Translations under genes and position numbers: made by a program | The notes under the pieces: model-generated | What the model was told of the DNA's origin: nothing | Database searches by the model: none | Seen by the model: the letters and a program-made list of their open reading frames with translations, nothing else | Assembly (NCBI RefSeq): GCF_000233455.1 | Contig: NZ_JH376420.1 | Span: 1,426,772-1,490,771 of the forward strand | Reading direction: 5' to 3' | DNA from: [Clostridium] citroniae WAL-17108 | GTDB taxonomy: Bacteria; Bacillota; Clostridia; Lachnospirales; Lachnospiraceae | Length of the DNA stretch: 64,000 bases | Part shown: in pieces, positions 24,910-32,647 of the stretch | How positions within the stretch are numbered: the stretch's first letter is position 1 | Layout of the letters: the number at the start of each line of letters is the position of its first letter

Positions 24910-25776
24910 CTATAAACATTCCATGGCCTGCCTGACGGCACGCTTGGTAAATACACGGATCATATCCTTGCGGTATTCGGCTGATGCACGGATATCAGAA
25001 ATAGGATGACAGGAATCCATGGCCTCCTCCGATGCCTTTACAATAACCTCATCGGTAAGGGCCTTGCCGATCAGAGCCTCCTCTGCCTTGGGGGCGCGGA
25101 TAGGTGTGGCTGCCACTGCGCCCAGGGCGATATGCACATCCGTGCATATGCCGTCCTCCACCTTGATCTTAACCGCAACACCGATAATGGCCAGATCCAT
25201 GGCTTTTCTCACAGCGTGTTTTATGTAAGCAGCCCTTTCATTCTCTGCCAGGGGCGGGATCACAATCCCTGTTACGATCTCCCCCGGTTCCAGTGAGGTT
25301 TTCTTTACACCCAGGAAAAAATCCTCCGCCTGAATGATACGGTCCTTGTTGGGCCCCTGTACTAAGATCTTTGCCCCCTGGGCCAAAAGGTTGGGCGCCG
25401 TGTCACAGGAGGGGGAAGCATTGCAGATATTTCCCGCCATGGTGCCCTTTGCCCTGATCTGTGTGGAAGCCACTACCTTGGCGGCATGGGCCACAGCCGG
25501 GTTCTTTTCTTTTACCAAAGGTGAGGTCTCAATGGTGCGCAGGGTTGTCAGTGCGCCGATCTTTAACCCTTCCTTTTCATCATATTCCAGATAATCCAGA
25601 TCCGGGATCTTCTTCAGATCAATGAGATACTCCGGCGAAATCGCTTTGTCTTTCATGGGCGGGATCAGATCCGTTGCTCCTGCCATGACTTTTGCCGGGC
25701 TTCCAAGCTCAAGGAGCAGATTACATGCCTCCCCTATGGTCTTAGGAGCCAGATACTCGAATTGAGGTAATACCAT
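24910..25776 (-). CDS. FAD-binding subunit of Mo-hydroxylase (second operon)
   Basis: This 288-residue protein has the usual length and architecture, unlike the giant version at 14164. The FAD-binding domain covers about 1-175, with VMAGATDLIPPM and AKGTMAGNICNASPSCDTAPNLLAQGAKI. The C-terminal CO-dehydrogenase flavoprotein domain runs to the end. It accepts electrons from the 2Fe-2S subunit and passes them to NAD or a ferredoxin. It is first in the operon 25776-22049. A GGAGGAAAATGTAA ribosome site and an upstream promoter with a Crp-type sequence at 25897-25911 precede it. Confidence 0.92.
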   Translation of the reverse strand: MVLPQFEYLAPKTIGEACNLLLELGSPAKVMAGATDLIPPMKDKAISPEYLIDLKKIPDLDYLEYDEKEGLKIGALTTLRTIETSPLVKEKNPAVAHAAKVVASTQIRAKGTMAGNICNASPSCDTAPNLLAQGAKILVQGPNKDRIIQAEDFFLGVKKTSLEPGEIVTGIVIPPLAENERAAYIKHAVRKAMDLAIIGVAVKIKVEDGICTDVHIALGAVAATPIRAPKAEEALIGKALTDEVIVKASEEAMDSCHPISDIRASAEYRKDMIRVFTKRAVRQAMECL

Positions 25777-25872
25777 TTACATTTTCCTCCTTACATTTCC
25801 GTTTTTGCCTGTTAATGGTTACGTTCTCCCTGTAGCTTGATTGTAGTGGGAAATGAAGGAACATGCCAGAAG

Positions 25873-25911
25873 TGTATATCACATATGTTGCAATTGTTAC
25901 AGGTGTAGTAA
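25873..25911 (-). promoter_or_regulatory. Putative promoter with Crp-type site for the second Mo-hydroxylase operon
   Basis: On the minus strand TGTAAC, 17 bp, TATACA (complement of 25873-25878) can act as a promoter. TTACAGGTGTAGTAA (25897-25911, plus orientation) overlaps its -35 region, centred near -40 from the predicted start. That is the usual place for a class II Crp/Fnr activator. It differs by two bases from the symmetric site beside the Crp-type gene at 12705-12719. Confidence 0.4.
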
Positions 25912-25914
25912 GAT

Positions 25915-25959
25915 AAAAGCACATCAGGAGGGCAGTCACCTGCCCTCCCGTGTGCTTTT
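25915..25959 (-). terminator. Strong terminator of the DUF1275 gene
   Basis: AAAAGCACA with GGAGGGCAG pairs with CTGCCCTCC and TGTGCTTTT, with a small internal mismatch. The minus-strand tail is TTTTATCTTAC. It lies between the DUF1275 stop at 25989 and the next operon's promoter. Confidence 0.8.
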
Positions 25960-25988
25960 AACATATATCTTATGGTTTTGCCGGCCCC

Positions 25989-26684
25989 TTACTGTGTCCT
26001 CTCACGTTCCCCCATGTCCTCCTGCAGGAACATGATAAGGAAGCTGATCAAAAGCAGGCCGCAGCTGACCCATATGGTCTTCTCAGCCAGCCGGGCGGTG
26101 AGCACGGCTCCCAATACGGCACCCACCAGGAAAATAACAATCACCCCATAGTACCGGATGCATTGATCGCGGCTCTCCGGGCTTTTTGTATGGCGGTATG
26201 TGTAAAAATGCTCCGTACCGCTGCGCAGGTTCCCGATACACATGGTGGTGGCATAAGGACTTCCCTTAATTTTGCGGAACGCATTGACCTGCATGGCGCA
26301 CACAAAGGATACCGCGATATTGGCAGCCATATTCATAGACTGCGGCATAAATCCTACCAGAAACAAAAGGATGATCTCAATGGCCACCACCATCTGCCTC
26401 CAGTGGAACTGCCGGTTATGCTTATGCTGGCGCCGGATGTGTTCGGCCATATATACGCCGCAGGCAAATGCCGCCACGGGCGCCATGTAACGGAAAGCCA
26501 TCCCCCACTCCCTGGAAGCCAGATGGCTTCCCATAAGGACAATGTTGCCTGTCTGGGCATTGGCAAACACACCGCCTCTGCAATAATACGTGTAAGCATC
26601 CTGAAATCCGCCGGATAAAGTCAGAAAAATACCCGTTGAAACAGCCTCCGACATCTGTCCACGGGTATAGATCCTTTTTTCCAT
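25989..26684 (-). CDS. YoaK/DUF1275-family membrane protein
   Basis: This is a six-segment membrane protein of about 231 residues. DUF1275 features are visible: GIFLTLSGGFQDAYTYYCRGGVFANAQTGNIVLMGSHLA near the N-terminus, then FVCAMQVNAFRKIKGSPYATTMCIGNLRSGTEHFY. The ATG at 26684 fits an AAAGGTGG site. A GTG at 26696 in the same frame would add four residues and cannot be excluded. Family members are thought to be transporters, with no defined substrate. It has its own terminator and no obvious functional link to its neighbours. Confidence 0.82.
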   Translation of the reverse strand: MEKRIYTRGQMSEAVSTGIFLTLSGGFQDAYTYYCRGGVFANAQTGNIVLMGSHLASREWGMAFRYMAPVAAFACGVYMAEHIRRQHKHNRQFHWRQMVVAIEIILLFLVGFMPQSMNMAANIAVSFVCAMQVNAFRKIKGSPYATTMCIGNLRSGTEHFYTYRHTKSPESRDQCIRYYGVIVIFLVGAVLGAVLTARLAEKTIWVSCGLLLISFLIMFLQEDMGERERTQ

Positions 26685-26772
26685 CTCACCTGCCACCTTT
26701 CCTGAGTTCGGTCACTGTTATTTCCAACTCAAGATTCTACCACAGGTCACGGAAAAATGAAATATAAAATAA

Positions 26773-27282
26773 TCATATCGTTCCGGTGCTGCATCCGGTC
26801 TGGTCCTGGATATAATCCGGCACCTCCTCCGGATGGATATCAAGGGCAGCCGCCAGTTCCCCGAACAAAAGCTTACGGGCACATTTCACACCATCCCTCT
26901 CCCTTATGGACAGCATCTTTCCATTGCCCCTGCGGGACTGCTCCATGTTGGCGATCTCCTTGATCATGGATGCCAGCTCCAGGCAGTCGCCGGACTGGAG
27001 TACTTCCTTGTACGCCTGCGGTCTTTCCCTGTCGCTGGCATACTTTTTACATTGTACAGAGGGCCAGGCCGTCACAAAGCGTTCCGCCTGCTGACGGGTC
27101 ATAATTTCCCTCATCTTTACCTTATCACTGTTTACCGGAATGTAGATCGTGGTCTCTTTCTCAAATCTTGGTACAAGATAATAGTACAGTCTGTCGTTAT
27201 CTGAGAAATCAGTTTTAGATATATCCTCTATCTGGCATACGCCCACTGTTCCATAGAGGATATTCGCTCCTTTTTTGAACAA
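26773..27282 (-). CDS. CarD-family transcriptional regulator
   Basis: The 169-residue protein begins with a CarD/TRCF-type Tudor-like domain (MFKKGANILYGTVGVCQIEDISKTDF to YYYLVPRFEKETTIYIPVNSD, about 1-52), which contacts the RNA polymerase beta subunit. An alpha-helical domain follows, with SRRGNGKMLSIRERDGVKCARKLLFGELAAALDI near the C-terminus. This is the normal size and layout for stand-alone CarD proteins of clostridia, which modulate open-complex formation at many promoters. It is a single gene on the minus strand. Confidence 0.9.
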   Translation of the reverse strand: MFKKGANILYGTVGVCQIEDISKTDFSDNDRLYYYLVPRFEKETTIYIPVNSDKVKMREIMTRQQAERFVTAWPSVQCKKYASDRERPQAYKEVLQSGDCLELASMIKEIANMEQSRRGNGKMLSIRERDGVKCARKLLFGELAAALDIHPEEVPDYIQDQTGCSTGTI

Positions 27283-27603
27283 AGTCCCACCTTTCTGAAC
27301 ACGTTCTGTTCAACTGTTTACGGGGTATTTATATAGTATAGCACACTTTTTGATTTATGTAAACCTATCCTTCTTCCCCCATATGTTTTTGGCTGTGAAA
27401 ACACAACTAAGATCTATTCTATGCGCCGGTTGTGATAAACATTCTCAAATAAGGGGCTGGACATTTCCATGGCTATATTGTATGATATTTTCATGAGTTA
27501 GTTTAAGCTAACTATTTGGGACACCTATCCACATGCAGCAAGCGTTATATGGAATATGACGCCCATTATACAGGATCACCACAAATAAGTAGGAGGAATT
27601 TTT
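27283..27603. other. Divergent intergenic region, CarD/DUF2325
   Basis: No gene is seen. The region is AT-rich. AGTTAG and CTAACT form an inverted repeat at 27496-27513 with a 6-bp spacer, about 90 bp before the DUF2325 start, and may be an operator. An AGGAGG ribosome site is at 27591-27596. Confidence 0.35.
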
Positions 27604-27894
27604 ATGAGCGTTGTCATTATCGGAGGACACGACCGCATGGTCAGTCAGTACAAAAAGATCTGTAAGAATTACAAATGCAAAGCAAAGGTATTTACCCAGA
27701 TGAGCGCCAGCCTGGACAAACAGATCGGGAAACCGGACCTTCTTGTTCTGTTCACCAACACGGTCTCCCATAAGATGATCCGCTGCGCCCTGGACGAGGT
27801 GGGAAGCGGTACGGAGATTGTACGCTGCCACACCAGCAGCGGCACAGCCCTCACAGAGATCCTTGAGGAAAAATGCGCGGTCTGTGCCGGATAA
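27604..27894 (+). CDS. DUF2325-family protein
   Basis: The 96-residue protein fits the size and pattern of DUF2325. It starts MSVVIIGGHDRM, has a conserved Lys/Cys-rich stretch KKICKNYKCKAKVFTQM, then PDLLVLFTNTVSHKMIRCALDE and a final Cys pair (CAVCAG). Family members are small, single-domain proteins of unknown function that look like a nucleotide-binding half-fold. It stands alone in the plus direction just before the selenium operon converges on it. Confidence 0.75.
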   Translation: MSVVIIGGHDRMVSQYKKICKNYKCKAKVFTQMSASLDKQIGKPDLLVLFTNTVSHKMIRCALDEVGSGTEIVRCHTSSGTALTEILEEKCAVCAG

Positions 27895-27946
27895 CACTCT
27901 GGTTAAGTCCTGATATCCTTAAGCCGCCTTACGCCCAACAGCCCCC

Positions 27947-29083
27947 TTAATAAGCCCTGAGAGCCAGACAGGCCATGTCAACTTCTTCCTCCCTGTTAAA
28001 ATGCGAGAAGCTGAATCTGACAGCCCCCTGTTCCCTGGTTCCCAGGGTTTCGTGCATGAGAGGGGCACAGTGCCCGCCCGAGCGGGTATAGATCTCGTGC
28101 TCCTGGGCAAGATAATCGCTAACCTCCCCTGAATCCTCATCCCCCAGGTTCAGGGCCACCACGGCAGCCCTCTGCTCCTGTTCAAAATCGCCGTAGATCC
28201 GTACGCCGGGAATGGTTTTTACCTGGTCATAGAAACGCCGCATCAGCGCGATCTCCTTTTCCCGGATCTCATCCACGCCCTGCTCCCTGATATAGGTCAA
28301 GGAGGCCCGAAGTCCTGCCAGACCGTGGGCATTCAGGGTTCCGGCTTCCAGTGCCGTGGGCATACTGTCCGGATGTGTCCTGGAATACGTCTTAATACCG
28401 CTCCCGCCGGACAGGAGCGGCCTGATCCCTACTCCCTTCCTGACGCACATCCCCCCTGTGCCCTGGGGGCCCATAAGCCCCTTATGGCCGGTGAAACAAA
28501 GGATATCGATCATATCCCGTTCCATGTCAATGGGAAATACCCCGGCTGTCTGTGAAGCATCCACAATAAACAGGGCTCCTGCCTTCCTGCACCACCCGCC
28601 GATCCTGCGGATATCCACCAGGTTGCCTGTCAGATTGGAGGCATGGGTGCACACCACTGCCTTGGTCCCCGGCCGGATAGCCGCCTCCATGGCCCCATAA
28701 TCCAGGCATCCCCTGTCCTTTTCATCCGTGCATCCCACAATTACCAGCTCTGCGCCCTGTCTCTCCATCTCATAGAGGGGACGCAGAACACTGTTGTGGT
28801 CCAGAACCGTGGCCACCACCCTGTCCCCGGGCTCCAACACTCCTTTTATGGCTATGTTCAGACTCTCTGTGGAGTTGGCGGTAAAGGCAACCTGCTCAGG
28901 ACCTTCCCCATGGAACAGTTCTGACACCAGAGCCCTTGTCCCATACACGGCCCTGGCGCTTGTAAGGGCGGCCTCATAGGCGCCCCGTGAACAGTTTCCC
29001 ATGGTCCGTATGGCCTGGGCCACTGCCTCGGCCACGGTATCCGGCCTGTAATATGATGTCGCCGCATTATCTAAATAGATCAT
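27947..29083 (-). CDS. NifS-like class V PLP-dependent lyase of the selenium cluster
   Basis: The start taken is the ATG at 29081-29083 (MIYLDNAATSYYRPDTV); a longer frame would overlap yqeB. The 378-residue product has cysteine desulfurase/selenocysteine lyase features: FTANSTESLNIAIKG, a substrate-site THASNLTGN, DASQTAG, the PLP lysine in TGHKGLMGPQGTGG, and a C-terminal SGGHCAPLMHE with a likely catalytic Cys. It is the last gene of the operon with selD, yedF and yqeB. It probably liberates selenium (or sulfur) from Sec/Cys for selenophosphate or for the Mo-hydroxylase cofactor. Confidence 0.85.
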   Translation of the reverse strand: MIYLDNAATSYYRPDTVAEAVAQAIRTMGNCSRGAYEAALTSARAVYGTRALVSELFHGEGPEQVAFTANSTESLNIAIKGVLEPGDRVVATVLDHNSVLRPLYEMERQGAELVIVGCTDEKDRGCLDYGAMEAAIRPGTKAVVCTHASNLTGNLVDIRRIGGWCRKAGALFIVDASQTAGVFPIDMERDMIDILCFTGHKGLMGPQGTGGMCVRKGVGIRPLLSGGSGIKTYSRTHPDSMPTALEAGTLNAHGLAGLRASLTYIREQGVDEIREKEIALMRRFYDQVKTIPGVRIYGDFEQEQRAAVVALNLGDEDSGEVSDYLAQEHEIYTRSGGHCAPLMHETLGTREQGAVRFSFSHFNREEEVDMACLALRAY

Positions 29084-29085
29084 GA

Positions 29086-29916
29086 TCAATACCCCTGTTT
29101 CATTTCCAGCATCTGCAGACCTTCCAGAACAGAGCCTGCAATGCATCTGGCTTTGTCCGAAATGGTAAAGCAGTTTTCATACTCGCTTTTTCTTGGATCG
29201 ATATCTGCGATCTTAAATCCTTTGACCACAGGATATCCATCCTTTATGATCCCTCTCAGCAAACCTGTGAGGGATGCTTCCACAGACACCTCCCCCTGGC
29301 CGGTGACAATGGTTCCGATCCTTTGTCCTTTCTCCACCATATCGCCGATCAGGGCTTTTCCAAAGAAAATCCCCCTGGCCGGAGAATGGATGACACGTTC
29401 CGCTCCGAAGCCGCCTATGACGCCCGGTATGCCGGTATTGGGCTCAGCCGTTCCGTTTCCAATGATCCTGCCCAGATTATGCCCCCTCATGGTTTCGATC
29501 ACAAGATCCACATCCTGTCCTGCAGTAAATCCGGGGCCCAGCCCAATGGTCTTGTCCGCCATATCCCTTGTGGTCCCAAGATTCTTCTTGGCCAGTATGG
29601 CATCCACCAGGGCCCAGGGTCTCACCTGTTCCAGCACCCGGCATGTCTCATCGATCATGACCGGAACATCTCCCTGTTCCAGCACGGCACACGCTTCCTC
29701 ATAGCCGGCGCATTTGATACAGGTAACCCCCTCCACTTCCGCAGTTCCGTCATATACAGCTTCCGACAGAGCCACGCACCTGCGGATCGCTGAGGGAAAC
29801 CCGGTTTCCAGCACAAGCACGGGGTAGCCGCAGCGGTGTAGCCGGTGTATGGTCCCCGTGGCAATATCTCCCGCGCCCCTTACCACGATCAGTTGTTTCT
29901 TCCTGTCTGTCATCAT
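29086..29916 (-). CDS. yqeB: Selenium-dependent Mo-hydroxylase maturation protein YqeB
   Basis: The 276-residue protein matches YqeB: an N-terminal Rossmann segment VVRGAGDIATGTIHRLHRCGYPVLVLE, then VDAILAKKNLGTTRDMADKTIGLGPGFTAGQDVDLVIETMRGHNLGRII, and a C-terminal biotinyl-like beta domain GQRIGTIVTGQGEVSVEASLTGLLRGIIKDG. It belongs to the set of accessory genes found in genomes with selenium-dependent molybdenum hydroxylases and is thought to help install the labile selenium. It is cotranscribed with selD and yedF upstream and the NifS-like gene downstream, nearly abutting the latter. Confidence 0.9.
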   Translation of the reverse strand: MMTDRKKQLIVVRGAGDIATGTIHRLHRCGYPVLVLETGFPSAIRRCVALSEAVYDGTAEVEGVTCIKCAGYEEACAVLEQGDVPVMIDETCRVLEQVRPWALVDAILAKKNLGTTRDMADKTIGLGPGFTAGQDVDLVIETMRGHNLGRIIGNGTAEPNTGIPGVIGGFGAERVIHSPARGIFFGKALIGDMVEKGQRIGTIVTGQGEVSVEASLTGLLRGIIKDGYPVVKGFKIADIDPRKSEYENCFTISDKARCIAGSVLEGLQMLEMKQGY

Positions 29917-29964
29917 TTCAATTCATATCCTTCCATGTGTTAGAGCATGTTTGGTCCATGCTCC

Positions 29965-30633
29965 TTAGGGGCGCACCAGAAGCCTTGCTCCTGTCATACG
30001 CTCCACGATCTCATACATATTGGTGACGCCGCCCACCTTCAGCTTGTCTCCCAACCCATAATGGTTTAAGCAGGTGCCGCAGGTAAGTATCTCCACTCCC
30101 TGGGCTTCCAGCTCCTTTAGATCCTCCAGGTTATCAGAGCCCTCGCAGGAAAGATAAGCGCCGCTGTTATACAAAAGCACGGCCTCAGGCAGGTTGTCCT
30201 GCTGCGTCAATGCGTATACAAACCCCTTCATCAGGATCCCGCCCAGGGTCTCGTCCCCCTGACCCATAAGATTGGAGGAGATGACCGCGACCATGCCCTT
30301 TCTTCTGCTGTCCGGCTGGCAGGCAATATCGTCCAAAGAACTGTTTTCTTCCATGGATCCGTCTGCCTCTCCCTCATTTGACCGGGACTTAAGATCTTCG
30401 GTTTCCCCCGCTTCCCGGCCTTTGGCCGTAATCTTTACCTGAAACTCCCTGTCGCCGATTTTTTCATAGGATGACACAAGCCCCTTGTGGTCCGCCATCT
30501 TGCGCAGATTTTGGACCGCGATCTCGTTGTCCACCAAAACCTCTACGATTTCCCCGTCACTGCTGCTGTCCAGTGCCTTTTTTGTATCGATTACCGGCAA
30601 CGGACACTGCTTGCCACGTTCGTCTAATTTCAT
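29965..30633 (-). CDS. yedF: Selenium metabolism protein YedF
   Basis: The 222-residue protein has a TusA-like N-terminal domain (MKLDERGKQCPLPVIDTKKAL; Cys10 in the CPxP motif). A variable Glu/Ser-rich linker follows (about 75-110), then a DsrE-like C-terminal domain with VAVISSNLMGQGDETLGGILMKGFVYAL and a Cys pair region LTCGTCLNHYGL. This two-domain layout defines YedF, which accompanies selD in selenium users and is assumed to carry or donate selenium. It lies between selD and yqeB in the same operon. Confidence 0.92.
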   Translation of the reverse strand: MKLDERGKQCPLPVIDTKKALDSSSDGEIVEVLVDNEIAVQNLRKMADHKGLVSSYEKIGDREFQVKITAKGREAGETEDLKSRSNEGEADGSMEENSSLDDIACQPDSRRKGMVAVISSNLMGQGDETLGGILMKGFVYALTQQDNLPEAVLLYNSGAYLSCEGSDNLEDLKELEAQGVEILTCGTCLNHYGLGDKLKVGGVTNMYEIVERMTGARLLVRP

Positions 30634-30731
30634 ATGCTTTTCCTTCCTCTCTTACTATCTGCCGCCCTACTCCCTGTCAGCCCACGGCCACTGCCTTTTC
30701 GCCTTTGGCTCTGCAGGCCCACGGTCACTGC

Positions 30732-31757
30732 TTAACTCACAACCACTGCCTTTTCACCCCTGGCCTGTATCTCCCCGACCATGCCACAGGGCAAGCCCAG
30801 GCCCCGAAGCTCCTCCAGCGCCCTGTCTGCATCCTGCCGTTCCATGGATACAAGAAGACCTCCTGACGTCTGAGGATCATATAGGATTTCCTCCAGGGCA
30901 AAACTGCAGTCCACAAACTCCACCTTGGCCCCCACATGGTTCCGGTTTCTCTGCCCGGCCGCCGTGATATAGAACTCCTCCACATACGCCTCACACCCCG
31001 GTATAAAGGGAATCCTGTCCTTATGGATCAGAGCCGTGTAGCTGTCTCCCAGCATCTCGCACAGATGTCCCAGGAAACCAAAGCCTGTCACATCCGTACA
31101 GCCGTGGACCCTGTATTTCCTTACGATCTCTGAGGCATACCTGTTCAGGCTGGTCATGGACTTCACAGCCAGATCCATGGCAGCGCCGGTCTTTTCCCCT
31201 ACCCTGGAAGCCGTGCACACGATCCCCACGCCCAGAGGCTTGGTGAGAAGAAGCACATCCCCTTCCCGGCATCCGCTGTTGGCAAACACCTTGTCCGGAT
31301 GAATGGTCCCGGTAACGGACAGACCGTATTTCACGTCCGCATCCGCAATGGAGTGGCCCCCTGCCAGGACACCGCCTGCTTCCTTTACCTTTTCACTGCC
31401 GCCTAAGAGGATCTTTCCCAGTATATTCAGATCCATGGCCTCAGGAAAACACACAATATTAAGGGCTGTCTTCACATCACCGCCCATGGCATAGATATCG
31501 CTCAGGGCATTGGCTGCCGCGATCTGCCCGAAAATATATGGGTCCTCCACCATGGGAGGGAAAAAATCCAGCGTCTGGACCATGGCAAGATCATCCGTCA
31601 GTTTATAGACAGCCGCATCATCCGACCCCTCATAGCCGATCAGCAGATTGGGGTCATAGGTCTTGGGCAGTTTGTCCAGTACCTTTGCAAGCGCTCCCGG
31701 TCCAAGCTTGGCCGTACACCCTCCCCCTTTACAAAATACGATCTCTTCCTGTTTCAC
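30732..31757 (-). CDS. selD: Selenide, water dikinase (selenophosphate synthetase)
   Basis: The 341-residue enzyme makes selenophosphate from selenide and ATP. The active-site motif is GGGCTAK near residues 11-17, with Cys encoded by TGT and not TGA, and the Lys conserved. ATP and metal motifs follow: [50 protein letters not shown], then [18 protein letters not shown] and [14 protein letters not shown]. The set with yedF, yqeB and a NifS-like lyase, and no selA/selB nearby, suggests use in Mo-hydroxylase cofactors. Selenoprotein synthesis elsewhere in the genome cannot be excluded. Confidence 0.95.
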   Translation of the reverse strand: MKQEEIVFCKGGGCTAKLGPGALAKVLDKLPKTYDPNLLIGYEGSDDAAVYKLTDDLAMVQTLDFFPPMVEDPYIFGQIAAANALSDIYAMGGDVKTALNIVCFPEAMDLNILGKILLGGSEKVKEAGGVLAGGHSIADADVKYGLSVTGTIHPDKVFANSGCREGDVLLLTKPLGVGIVCTASRVGEKTGAAMDLAVKSMTSLNRYASEIVRKYRVHGCTDVTGFGFLGHLCEMLGDSYTALIHKDRIPFIPGCEAYVEEFYITAAGQRNRNHVGAKVEFVDCSFALEEILYDPQTSGGLLVSMERQDADRALEELRGLGLPCGMVGEIQARGEKAVVVS

Positions 31758-31798
31758 GTTCCTTCCTCCTTGTTATAAGCCCCGGCAAAGGGACTCAT

Positions 31799-32185
31799 TT
31801 AACTGTTTTTAAGTTTCTCTACCCTATCCTGTGAAAAATGCTTTTCAAACAAACGGTCCAGCTCCTCCCTGGCCTCCTTCATAAAGGAGTCATATGCCTC
31901 CAGCAGCCGGACCGCCTGGACGGTAAGGGTGGAACCTCCTCCATCTTTACCGCCGGTCTCACGTTCCGTCAGAGGAAATCCCCATGCCTTTTCAGACTCC
32001 TTCAACATTTTCCATGCCTTGCTGTAGGCCATGTTCATGCCCTGTGCAGCCCCCTGGAGGGATCCTGTCTCCTCCACTCCCCGAAGCAGTGCGGACATTC
32101 CAGGGCCAAATGCCTTGTTTTCAAAATACAGTTTCAGTGATATGCCATAGTGCAGATGATCTTGGTTCGGCTGGTTCTGTTTCAT
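31799..32185 (-). CDS. Stand-alone ModE-type winged-helix regulator
   Basis: The 128-residue protein matches only the DNA-binding part of ModE: LRGVEETGSLQGAAQGMNMAYSKAWKMLKESEKAWGFPLTERETGGKDGGGSTLTVQAVRLLEAYDSF aligns with the ModE segment containing ATGGKGGGGAVLT. The C-terminal molybdate-binding TOBE domains are absent, and a charged helix replaces them, so the signal is unknown. It is the first gene of the selD operon. A ModE-like 24-bp inverted repeat lies 15 bp upstream of its start and another lies before yedE. Autoregulation and control of both selenium transcripts are therefore likely. Confidence 0.88.
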   Translation of the reverse strand: MKQNQPNQDHLHYGISLKLYFENKAFGPGMSALLRGVEETGSLQGAAQGMNMAYSKAWKMLKESEKAWGFPLTERETGGKDGGGSTLTVQAVRLLEAYDSFMKEAREELDRLFEKHFSQDRVEKLKNS

Positions 32186-32322
32186 CTGGCGGCCTCCTTG
32201 GTTATATTTTCAAAAGAATAACGTTTCCAAAGAAAAAAGCCGAACCTGCCATTCATAAGACAATGACCAATGCCGGCTTTCACTTTTATACGCATAAAGC
32301 TCCAAACTGCTATTCTTTCACT
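32186..32322 (-). promoter_or_regulatory. Conserved 5' leader of the modE-like/selD operon (leader A)
   Basis: The predicted transcript starts near 32322 and runs about 137 nt to the start codon. It holds, in order: a conserved 21-nt box (complement of 32296-32316, ending in AGAATAGCAGTTTGGAGCTTT read 5' to 3'); a hairpin AAGCCG/CGGCTT (32237-32279) followed by TTTTTTCTTT; a GTTATTCT strand complementary to the AGAATAGC start of the box; a ModE-type inverted repeat; and the ribosome site AAGGAGG. The same order occurs before yedE at 33710-33843. It may be a structured RNA, a set of protein sites, or both. Confidence 0.6.
32200..32223. promoter_or_regulatory. ModE-type operator before the modE-like gene
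   Basis: GGTTAT and ATAACG flank 12 bp (24 bp overall), 21 of 24 positions being identical to the yedE site. The arm sequence and spacing resemble those of E. coli ModE sites (CGTTAT, 12 bp, ATAACG in modA, from memory). It ends 14 nt before the start codon, where bound protein would block transcription or translation start. Confidence 0.65.
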
Positions 32323-32328
32323 GCTTCT

Positions 32329-32356
32329 ATTATAGCAGATTCAGTCCATTATGCAA
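32329..32356 (-). promoter_or_regulatory. Promoter of the selD operon
   Basis: TTGCAT (complement of 32351-32356), 16 bp, TATAAT (complement of 32329-32334). Transcription is expected to start near 32322, about 6 nt before the conserved leader box. Confidence 0.65.
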
Positions 32357-32425
32357 ATGGTTTTTCCTCTTAAAACAGCACTTGATCCAACGGAAACATG
32401 GTCAGCACATACGGCTGCCTCCATC

Positions 32426-32632
32426 TCAAAAAATGGTTATCTCAATATCCCTGCCTCTCATGGCCACGGCGGCTTCCCTTCCGTATTCTTTTGCCAGTTT
32501 CACAATGTTGTCCCTGGTATGGGCCGCATCAGACAATACGGTCAGTTTTACACCAGGATGTTTGTCCATCTCATCCATAACGATCAGCACCGGTTCCGGG
32601 CACGAAAGCCCTCTTACATCAATCTCACTCAT
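32426..32632 (-). CDS. TusA/SirA-family sulfur- or selenium-carrier protein
   Basis: The 68-residue protein has the TusA fold signature MSEIDVRGLSCPEPVLIVMDEMDK, with the single catalytic Cys11 in CPEP. The remainder LTVLSDAAHTRDNIVKLAKEYGREAAVAMRGRDIEITIF fits the family's two-helix, four-strand pattern. It is 15 bp downstream of the yedE-type gene. That pairing (YedE plus TusA-like) is common in selenium-using anaerobes, where the membrane protein is thought to import the element and the small protein to accept it. Confidence 0.9.
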   Translation of the reverse strand: MSEIDVRGLSCPEPVLIVMDEMDKHPGVKLTVLSDAAHTRDNIVKLAKEYGREAAVAMRGRDIEITIF

Positions 32633-32647
32633 ACGATCCTCCCCTTC

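Noticed and set aside
30732..31757. Possible selenocysteine in SelD
   Set aside because: The active-site codon is TGT (Cys) and no in-frame TGA is present.
32186..32322. Moco riboswitch
   Set aside because: The box and helices do not match the Moco motif as I know it, and no moa/moe gene follows. The leader is kept as an unassigned element.
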